From Heligmosomoides polygyrus polygyrus (lineage: Eukaryota > Nematoda > Chromadorea > Rhabditida > Heligmosomidae): 64,000 bases of DNA. A program made the translations under genes and the position numbers. The notes beneath the pieces were generated by a model. It saw nothing but the letters and a program-made list of their open reading frames with translations. It had not been told where the DNA came from and ran no database searches. Each line of letters begins with the position of its first letter. Position 1 is the stretch's first letter. Where the stretch lies: contig OX377203.1 of NCBI GenBank assembly GCA_947396885.1, positions 23,501,253 to 23,565,252 on the forward strand, in the 5' to 3' direction. This document shows positions 57,111 to 64,000 of the stretch, one piece after another.

Positions 57111-57794
57111 ACGCTTTCTCATGATCACACGAGTCTGTTTAGACCATCGTTGCTTAAAACAAATCAAAGCGGTCTATCTGCGCCTTCATGTGTGCTAGTT
57201 TTCCAGCAGTACCATATCATTCCACTGGAAATAAAAAGTCCTGTCTTGCTCTCCTCTTTTAGTCAACAGCTATGGTACAAATCTATGAAACAAGTAAAAC
57301 ACAAGCGCTTTTCACATCACAGCATCTTAAACAAAAGCTAGTAAGGAGCAATCTTCTCCCTGTCTCTCCCTGACAAGGAATGACTACTTCTTTTTCGTTG
57401 AACGCGTAATCTGTGGGTGTAGTGAAGGGTCCTGGATGAACATTGACGTATGCAGCTGCCACTCAAGCGGATGATAGACACGGTAGAAACACTGGAGCGA
57501 AAGAGAGCGACATCCTTATTCTGCCCCACGATAGAAAATAAGGGCCTGCTGCGACTGTACGAACGATAACCACTCTACAATCAGTGCTGTGAGATATTAC
57601 AAGGAGATGCTCTTGCACAGGACCTTTTCTTCCGCAACGTGCTTGCCGTCAAAGAGGACGGATTTCTCTAACGGTGATTTCACTGTTGCCTTTCACCTCA
57701 CAGTCATCATCGGGTGTCCAGTCGACATGCACCCACGAAAGGCACCTATGGAACCAACTGATACATGTAGAAAAGTCCTATTTTCATTATACTT
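57111..57794. other. Spacer between inverted SINE-like copies; no gene seen
   Basis: About 680 bp of sequence with short open frames and no motif. It would form the loop if the two family-B copies paired. Confidence 0.45.
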
Positions 57795-58077
57795 AATGAC
57801 AAACTAATATGTGCAAAAATATCGGCAATACGCGGACTCGAACTCAAAACCCCATCGGCGTGCTCCCATGACACGGTACTTTTACCAGCTGTGCCGCCGA
57901 TGCATATCTCATGAGGTGTCGTAGGGGTTGATGAGAGCTGCGCGAACGCTTTCAGACCTCCTTTTCAGGTCTTTAAAAAAGCGTTCAGCAAAAACCAATC
58001 GTGGTTCTGGACTCCGCTCACATAGCCCTACATGCTGTCAAAATCGCATCGCAAAAGGTTACCTTGAGTTGGGAACC
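57795..58077 (-). mobile_element. tRNA-related SINE-like repeat, family B (minus copy)
   Basis: The reverse complement matches 56819-57110 end to end (GGTTCCCAACTCAAGGT, CTTTTTTAAAGACCTGAAAAGG, GCACGCCGATGGG, GAGTTCGAGTCCGCGTATTG), keeping a better B box (GAGTTCGAGTCC). The pair forms an inverted repeat of ~290-bp arms. Confidence 0.75.
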
Positions 58078-58149
58078 TTTCCTTGTCAGCGTTTTGAGTG
58101 CCTTACTTTGAACCGCCATAACCTTCTCAAATCTTATCGGGTTTAGTCG

Positions 58150-58480
58150 ATATAAGCACCGATCAAATCAGCACACTTTGCCAACAGGCCATCAGTCGAC
58201 TAATTCCATCAGCGAAAAAATTAAGTGGTCGTATCGTCGGCGACGACGATGCCCCAGCTCTTCGCCCCGCCCCTTGTGAAGGCGCTGGATGGGCGCCCTG
58301 TGTGGGCGGATTTGTAGGCCTGGTTGAAACGTGCGGTTGAGGAAGGCTCCTCCTAAATAAAACGATTGCTAAACTGTTAACTAAAAGTGTTTTGTTATCT
58401 CCATCAACTAGTGACTATATCTTAAGACTCTTTCTCCTCCCGTCCTCCTCTATCTCTCTCTCTCGTACCTCAGCGGTATA
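58150..58480 (+). repeat. Putative 5' LTR of a second LTR retrotransposon
   Basis: Deduced only from what follows: a tRNA-Gly primer site at 58483-58495 and a gag-like ORF. It has AATAAA near 58356 and pyrimidine-rich TCTCTCTCTCTC just before the primer site. No second copy of this LTR was found in the window, so the left border is a guess. Confidence 0.4.
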
Positions 58481-58482
58481 TT

Positions 58483-58495
58483 TGGTGCATCGGCC
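58483..58495 (+). promoter_or_regulatory. Primer-binding site complementary to tRNA-Gly
   Basis: TGGTGCATCGGCC is the exact complement of the CCA-tailed 3' end of nematode tRNA-Gly (ends GGCCGATGCACCA). It is the place where minus-strand DNA synthesis would start. The same tRNA is implicated at 45911-45923. Confidence 0.8.
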
Positions 58496-58506
58496 TAATA
58501 AGCCGT

Positions 58507-58661
58507 ATCGTAAGTCTCTCGCGTCCCTACGCCTAGAGCAACAAGTCGATCTATAGCAGATCGCATTCTCTATAATAAAGAGAATCGTAAGTCTCTCGCG
58601 TTCCTACACCTAGAGCCGCAAGTCGATCTATTATTGCAGGTCGCATTCTCAAATTAAGAGA
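58507..58661 (+). repeat. Two 77-bp leader repeats
   Basis: TCGTAAGTCTCTCGCGTxCC starts at 58508 and 58585 (77 bp apart), followed by CTACxCCTAGAGC and AAGTCGATCTAT. They lie between primer site and gag, in the leader of the LTR element. Confidence 0.85.
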
Positions 58662-58873
58662 ATTACTCTCGGTTCACACCTTGAGCTGGTCCAGTAACGA
58701 CCACAGCCTCTAATTAAGAGATTGCAAGCTCCCGTATTAATTACGCGAAGCAAATTTCTGTGCATATAGCAATAGAAACCTTTCTTTCATCACCTAAAGA
58801 AATTCTCAGTGTCTAAGACACTAGGAACACTATCTCTTAAATACAAAGAGACCTATGAGAAGTCTCGCATAAA

Positions 58874-59536
58874 ATGGCGTTGCACTTTCACAAAGCCCCG
58901 ATCATGAGCAGCGCGTCAACGCTGAAAGACCTTGTGGTATCGTACACAAAGTACACAGTAAGAGTAGAATATCCGCTAACGGATGACAATACTTACGAAA
59001 ATGTAAGTCTACTACTGACTTTTGCAAAGCAGTATAGGATAAGGATAAGGATAAAGGACGGTGTTACTCAATCCCTTTTGGGATGCGCCAGCGCATTCTA
59101 CTTCTACGGGATGTCGTGGAGGCGACATGAATGCGTATTTGGCCACACAATGACTTGCGGTGGCCAGCCGATGAACAAGTCAGCGCTTTATCCCTCCCAG
59201 ACAAGTCTGGTACCAATTCACCGACCCGCAGGGATGGAAGGCTTGGTTGGCCTGGGCGGGAAATCCGAACCAGGAACCTGGTATCGTGTGCACGCGACAG
59301 TCGCGCCTCCTCCGACTGCGCTACACGCGCCCGAAAAGCAGTATAAAGCAAGTAAAACAGGGAAAAGACAAGCTCGAGAAGCTCTATAAGGAGATTCGAG
59401 AGGAATACAAAACTTGTAAAAATAAGTCCGATAAAAAGGACATTATGCTAGAAATTGAGCAGGTAGAGAGTGAGTAACAGCTGCATAAAGAGTTAGCTAG
59501 TGCAGATAGTTTGATCTACAAGCTCACGGCACATCA
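58874..59536 (+). pseudogene. gag-like ORF of second LTR element, split by a SINE
   Basis: Starts at ATG 58874 (MALHFHKAPIMSSASTLKDL) and reads VEYPLTDDNTYENVSLLLTF until the SINE at 59037-59332. Beyond it, in another frame, comes a Lys/Glu-rich coiled-coil-like segment (GKDKLEKLYKEIREEYKTCK), a stop at 59475-59477, then SADSLIYKLTAHHVKQLP, ending at the junction with the RTE at about 59537. The position after primer site and leader suggests gag, but no diagnostic motif is left. Confidence 0.45.
59037..59332 (-). mobile_element. tRNA-derived SINE, family A, inserted in gag-like ORF
   Basis: A full copy in minus orientation: tail AGGATAAGGATAAGGATAAA at left, head ending CTACACGCGCCC at right, ~90% similar by eye to 49431-49727. 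It is flanked by an 11-bp exact duplication, AAAGCAGTATA (59026-59036 and 59335-59345). The clean duplication indicates a comparatively young insertion. Confidence 0.93.
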
Positions 59537-61375
59537 TGTCAAGCAACTACCAACTGACGTCCGAGCTTGCGAAGCTATGCAGAGCCGCGATAAAGGAGGA
59601 TCTTAAGGAGAGAAGGGCGGAAGTGTTGGCTGAAGCTGCAGAGGCAGGGTTGAGCATCCGCAATGCCCGCCGGAACTTCGCCAACTTCAAGACCAAGATG
59701 ACCGCTCTCCGACGTCCCGACGGAACCGTCACCTCTTCCAGAAGGACCATGGAGAAGGTCATCCACGACTTCTACTCCGATCTCTTCGATAGCCACGACC
59801 ACCTGCCCCATGCCATCTTCCGCAGGATGGATATGTCGTCCCCTCTGTTCTCCCTTCCGAGATCCGACACGCCATCTCGTCGGTGAAGAAACGTACAGCA
59901 CCCGGTCCTGACAGGATCAGGCCCGAACACCTGAAGAACCTCCCGCCAGCGCTCATCAACACCCTGGCGCGGCTCTTCTCGCGCTACTTGTCGGAGTGCA
60001 AGGTTCCATCTCAGTGGAAGACCAGCAGGACCGTCTTGCTGTACAAGAAGGGAGACGTACACGACATTGGCAACTATCGCTCGATCTGCCTGTTGTCCGT
60101 AGTCTACAAGCTGTTCACTCGAGTGATCTTGAATAGGATTAGCAGAACGCTGGACGAAGGACAGCCATGCGAGCAAGACGATTCAGCACGATCGACCACG
60201 CACACTTCATTACGATGCTCATCGAAGTGTCGCCAGAGTACAAGCAGCCGCTGTGCCTTACGTTCATCGACCTGGAGAAGGCATTCGACTCCGTCGAAAC
60301 TGAAGCGGTCATCGACGCCCTGCTCACTCAGGGTGTTCCTACTCAGTACATCAGAGTCCTTCGAGAGCTGTACAATGGATTCACGACCAAGATCTCACCA
60401 TTCTACAACGACGTCCTCATCGACGTAAAGAGAGGGGTTCGGCAGGGGGATACCATATCCCCGAAGCTCTTCAGCGCCACCCTCGAAAACGTCATGCGCG
60501 AACTAGAATGGGAAGACATGGGAGTGAAGGTCGACGGCCGGCAACTACATCATCTTCGCTTCGCTGACGACATCGTGCTCATAACACCGAGCATCAGTCA
60601 GGCGGAACGAATGCTGGCCAACTTCGATCGTGTATGTGGGAACGTTGGACTGCAGCTGAGTCTTACGAGGAACGGACAAGTTTCTGATGTCCCATTCTCG
60701 CTCAACGGAACAAACATCTCCGAATGCTCCAGCTACGTCTATCTTGGTAGCGAAGTCAATATGACCAACGACCTAGCGCCAGAGCTGAGCTGGAGGAAAC
60801 GAGCAGCTTGGGGAGCTTTCAAGAGCGTCGAAGAAGTCGCGAAGAAGACGAAGAACGTCCGACTCCGTGCCCACCTATTAGACTCCACTGTTCTTCCTGC
60901 CCTAACATACGCCTCAGAGACCTGGGATATACGAAAGCAGAATGAACACGCGATCAGCGTCGCGCAACGTGGAATCGAGAGGACGATGCTCGGAGTAAAA
61001 CGACTCACGCAAACGAGAGAAGGCCTCCGGAGTTCCAAGCTTCGCCGACGCTCGAAGATCAGAGACGCTGTCGCGTGGGCCAAGTTGTCGAAAATTAGGT
61101 GGGCCGGCCACGTAATGCGTTTCGCAGACACCCGCTGGACGAGAGCCGTCACCGACTGGATTCCGCGGGATGTCAAGAGAACACCAGGACGCCCACCAAC
61201 GCGTTGGTCGGACTTCTTCGTGAAAGCCCTGAACGACCGTAATGACGCTCTTCGTGTCCCTCGAGCGAGGAGGATCCATTGGAGCACTCTGGCACGCGAC
61301 AGGAACGAATGGAGACGCTGCTGGCGCCCGCTCGAGCAAGTCGATGATCAACGGGACGACAGGTGATACAGGTAA
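59537..61375 (+). pseudogene. RTE-clade LINE, 5'-truncated, reverse transcriptase mostly open
   Basis: Begins abruptly in the linker (LTSELAKLCRAAIKEDLKER), then after a frameshift near 59815-59885 VKKRTAPGPDRIRPEHLKNL and CKVPSQWKTSRTVLLYKKGD. A small deletion near 60170 changes frame, after which 60167-61366 is open: FIDLEKAFDSVETEAVIDAL, GVRQGDTISPKLF, catalytic FADD (60561-60572), then the RTE C-terminal region (RAWxKRR-type SWRKRAAWGAFKSVEEVAKK, GRPPTRWSDFF). The endonuclease is absent, as in 5'-truncated LINE copies. It ends in a short GTGATACAGGTAAT tail. Confidence 0.93.
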
Positions 61376-61545
61376 TATCCCGCTGCACTAATCTATAGAA
61401 TAAAACTACTTTTACTGTAATACAAGTAAGAAAGCCTAAAGAAGAATGAAGGAGGACTGGGGATGTTCTATTCTCGGGATTTGGGGGCGAAGCCCCAACC
61501 AGAGGTTTGGGCTAGGCCGCTGAACGTCTGGTCTTAAGATAATTC
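61376..61545. repeat. Dispersed repeat, copy 1, with GGGGCGAAGCCCC hairpin
   Basis: Shares with 62598-62775 the blocks TATCCCGCT..CTA..TCTATAGA, TTTTACTGTAAT..AAGTAAGAA, GCCTAAAGAA, GGGGCGAAGCCCC and GCCGCTGAACGT. Begins just after the RTE tail. The two direct copies bracket an integrase relic, so degraded LTRs are possible, but TG/CA ends are not evident. Confidence 0.75.
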
Positions 61546-61626
61546 ATTATCTGGAATTCAAATAGGAATAAACAAAGCTTAGCTATAAAATGTAGCTATA
61601 AAAGTTAAGTATTACTGGGTAACTTT

Positions 61627-62100
61627 GTGACATATGCAAATACGGTCCATTGTAATAGGTTAAAAAACTTTCCGAGAAACATTTTGCGAAAAATTGGGAT
61701 GTTCTACAGTCCCCAAAGTCCTTTTGAACGCATCCATACGGACATCGTCGGGCATCTCCTACTTCTGCAACACATAAACAAAAATAGGTTCATAACTGAG
61801 TCACTGTTCAGAAAATTTGTCATACGTACGCCTTTCATTAAGCAAGCGACGGAACTAGTCGAGAAGGCCGTGGCATCAAACACGACATCCTGAATGAATT
61901 GGTTTTAGACCGAGGTATAAATTGTACGAGTGGCATCTTTATCCAAATCGATAGCATGCTTGGTATTTTGGACAAGATTGCAACGAGGTACATTGCGTTT
62001 TAAAAGTATGTATCCACACCATAATTCGTCCATATCTCGTTTTGCGTTCATTTCTGCAGGCCCACACTACCTCGACTAGATTCCCGTTCGAAAACAGGTA
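61627..62100 (+). pseudogene. Retroelement integrase core fragment
   Basis: Reads SPFERIHTDIVGHLLL (first catalytic Asp), FRKFVIRTPFIKQATELVEK, then in another frame NELVLDRGINCTSGIFIQID (second Asp region) and SMLGI, followed after disrupted sequence by TTSTRFPFE. This is the Gypsy-type integrase core order. The third acidic residue is not found. It may belong to the LTR element whose leader is at 58.5 kb, with an RTE lodged between, or to a separate insertion. Confidence 0.75.
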
Positions 62101-62104
62101 ACAA

Positions 62105-62590
62105 CTCACTTTCACGAATCTTTTTCGTCTCCCACAAGAAACAAACCTTTTTGATCAGTATCAGTATTGCCGGGCCGGATTCAGAACACGTGATGCAGAC
62201 GTCCTACAACGTGCGTCCAGACCCAGAAGACGGAGATCATACTTTGCTCAACATCCGTGAGAAGACTTTAAAGGCTTCGTTTGGCGATTGTGCGATACAT
62301 TACTCTCACAACGCCCATTTTTAATTTCTTTTGTTTCACTTCGGTACAAGGGTAAGGGCACTGGCGTGTGTAGTATGACTAAAGGAATCGGAAGAATATT
62401 ATTGCTGTCGGCCAGTTAACGGTATCGAGTAATCTATCAATACCGGCTTCATTTGTGCTTTCGCAGATTAAGTACTTTGGATTGAGACCCCCACAATCTG
62501 CTCTTCACGACGTTCTAGAGAACGGGCACTTTGGAGAATAAATCGCTTACGTGCGATAGAGGGTAGATAGGCTCCAATAGGAGCAGTTTT
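62105..62590. other. No recognisable gene
   Basis: Probably degraded retroelement sequence downstream of the integrase relic; no motif or LTR found. Confidence 0.4.
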
Positions 62591-62597
62591 GAGTATT

Positions 62598-62775
62598 CTG
62601 CCCTACGGTATCCCGCTATACTATTCTATAGAGTGGAACCAGTATTTTACTGTAATCAAAGTAAGAAGGCCTAAAGAAAACAACACTGTCGGGGGTGTTC
62701 TACTTATACACGGAATTAGGGGCGAAGCCCCCAACCAGACGTTTGCCGACCACTATGCCGCTGAACGTATGGTTT
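62598..62775. repeat. Dispersed repeat, copy 2, with GGGGCGAAGCCCC hairpin
   Basis: Direct-orientation relative of 61376-61545, about 1.22 kb downstream. It keeps the GGGGCGAAGCCCC stem-loop, whose GCGAAGC core is known as an exceptionally stable DNA mini-hairpin. Confidence 0.75.
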
Positions 62776-63059
62776 TTTTTTTCATAAAATCCTCTGCTGA
62801 AGGAAGCTCGGGGATTACCTTGTACTGAGTGATTGGTTATCCGCCTAGGTAGGAATGCACATTGAATCCAAATAGCGTGAAATGTTCTAGCTCAGTGCCA
62901 TAGATGTAGAACAAACCAGTGTTGCATAAAATTTTTAGTTTCGTTCAACACAAAACATCGGGTAGGGCTGTCCTACATGGTGACCCTCCCGAAGCCGTTT
63001 GGCGCCAAAGCCTCATATGGTTCATCTCTTGTAGGCAGTCATCAGAAGAACTTCTTCTT

Positions 63060-63580
63060 CCTGCCCTCTAAGGTGAACTACAAGGCAGCGACAGCATTTT
63101 CTGGGACCCTCAGTATTTTTAGGTCAACAAAAATTGCAACACATCTTTTAGCTACACTTCTCAGTAGCAAAACTTTTCCAGAACGTTGACGAATACCAAA
63201 TCTGTATTTTGGTCGTGCGCACTCCCTTGAATTTTGGTTCAGCGCGGCTAGTAGCGTTAGGTATCGTCGGAATTTACGTTTTTGCAACGCTTTCCCTTTA
63301 ATGTGAGTCAGGAGGTTCGCTTTGAAATCGAGATCACAACGAGTGGTACTCGCGTAATTTAGCGGCGAGAAAATGTGGAGGAGAGAATCTCAGGATGAAA
63401 ATGTGAAATGACATGCCATAGAACCTTTCTGTGATGAGCGAAGTATAATATTTTATGTGGTCACTTATGATTCCCAAAGAACCTTTTTGTGATGAACGAA
63501 GTATAATATTTTAAGTGGTCACTTATTATTTTTCTTATCCGGCACGTTAACCAAAAGGCAAGCACTTTCTGCTTTCTCTC
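63060..63580. repeat. Uninterrupted relative of the hAT-element interior
   Basis: Matches 22390-22709 (CATCTTTTAGCTACACTTCT, CACAACGAGTGGTACTCGCG) and continues directly into sequence matching 26680-26820 (GAGAGAATCTCAG..., TGTGGTCA.TTATGAT, CAAGCACTTTCT). It thus shows the pre-LINE state. A 58-bp tandem duplication (GAACCTTTCTGTGATGAGCG at 63421 and 63479) is private to this copy. A conserved minus-strand reading (NYASTTRC, then KANLL) hints at former coding content. Confidence 0.8.
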
Positions 63581-63584
63581 CGAG

Positions 63585-64000
63585 AGCCGGCAGCATCTAA
63601 GCGGATAAGATAAGGTGAATGCGATAAACTCATTCACGCAACCGAAAGTGGAGATGAAAACTGTCAAAGCCAGTTTGGCCTATTCTTGTAGTGCTACGCT
63701 CCCGGTTTTACCGCATTTTGTCTATCAGTTCGTACCGCCCCATAAAGTACAACGCAAACTGATACAAACATTGGCAGACGTCGTGACTTGAGCAGCATTG
63801 GTAGGTGGGAGCACGCCAGCCAACTCGGACATTCGAGATCGACGAGCCAAACAGTCTCCGCCCAACCACGTCCCTATCCTATCCTGCTGCAGGCTCGCAA
63901 CACACTGTTGCTATTAGGGCGCAGTGACTAGTGTGCTCCAATCTGACATGCTCGCGCCGCAAGGAAGAAGTTCGAGCCTAGCAACACAATGTTGCAATCC
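63585..64000. other. No recognisable gene to window end
   Basis: Short sequence with TTCGAGxTCG/CGCAACACA(A/C)TGTTGC-like motifs near the end (63895-63998); nothing assignable. Confidence 0.4.

Noticed and set aside
61376..62775. Firm call of LTRs around the integrase relic
   Set aside because: No TG/CA ends, primer site or polypurine tract could be placed; kept only as a repeat pair.

Overview
This window looks like repeat-rich DNA from a strongylid nematode, most likely a hookworm-type worm. The evidence is AT-rich intergenic sequence, 42-73 bp introns with nematode-style acceptors ending (T)TTTCAG or TTTTAG, and RTE and Penelope elements of the kind familiar from that group. The genus is inference. 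There are no bacterial-style operons, no true tRNA or rRNA genes, no CRISPR array, and one 200-N assembly gap (27899-28098).

Most of the sequence is transposon history. 2.0-4.8 kb: an inverted pair of repeats, one arm split by a 1.9 kb hAT-like element. 8.1-8.7 kb: 41/42-bp minisatellites. 9.3-10.0 kb: a mariner remnant with complete ends. 13-17 kb: two tRNA-derived SINEs and a foldback element that carries an exon-like segment and a nested Harbinger-type MITE. 19.2-20.5 kb: a second foldback, flanked by TAA. 21.5-27.0 kb: a hAT-type element with an exact 8-bp target duplication, interrupted by a decayed CR1-like LINE. 27-29.8 kb: a second MITE copy, the gap, a segmental duplication and a 148-bp satellite. 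30-38.9 kb: small mariner/Tc1 non-autonomous elements, hairpins and G-rich arrays.

The best candidates for functional protein genes are two adjacent, same-strand, multi-exon genes. One (39401-42282) reads as an EnSpm/CACTA-like transposase with at least ten exons, and its reading frame survives eight proposed introns. The other (42483-43908) is an 8-exon gene for a ~332-aa protein I do not recognise, with all seven introns phase-consistent. They are only 200 bp apart in a region where nearly every other coding sequence is broken, so they may be the two genes of one DNA transposon, or a host or domesticated pair.

44.5-46.3 kb holds a Penelope-like reverse transcriptase relic and an LTR fragment fused to a nearly complete tRNA-Gly body with CCA. 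46.3-54.2 kb is an almost full-length Ty3/Gypsy element (LTR-gag-PR-RT-RH-IN-extra ORF-LTR). It is frameshifted, contains a palindromic Tc1-type MITE in gag and a SINE in pol, and carries an intact extra 3' ORF behind a good splice acceptor. 54.6-63.6 kb contains two RTE fragments, inverted copies of a second SINE family, the 5' end of another LTR element with a tRNA-Gly primer site, an integrase relic and a second copy of the hAT-internal sequence.

Nested insertions give a relative chronology: host repeat -> hAT -> LINE; Gypsy -> MITE and SINE; LTR leader/gag -> SINE, with an RTE abutting it. Boundaries rest on target duplications and internal paralogues read by eye; no database search was possible.
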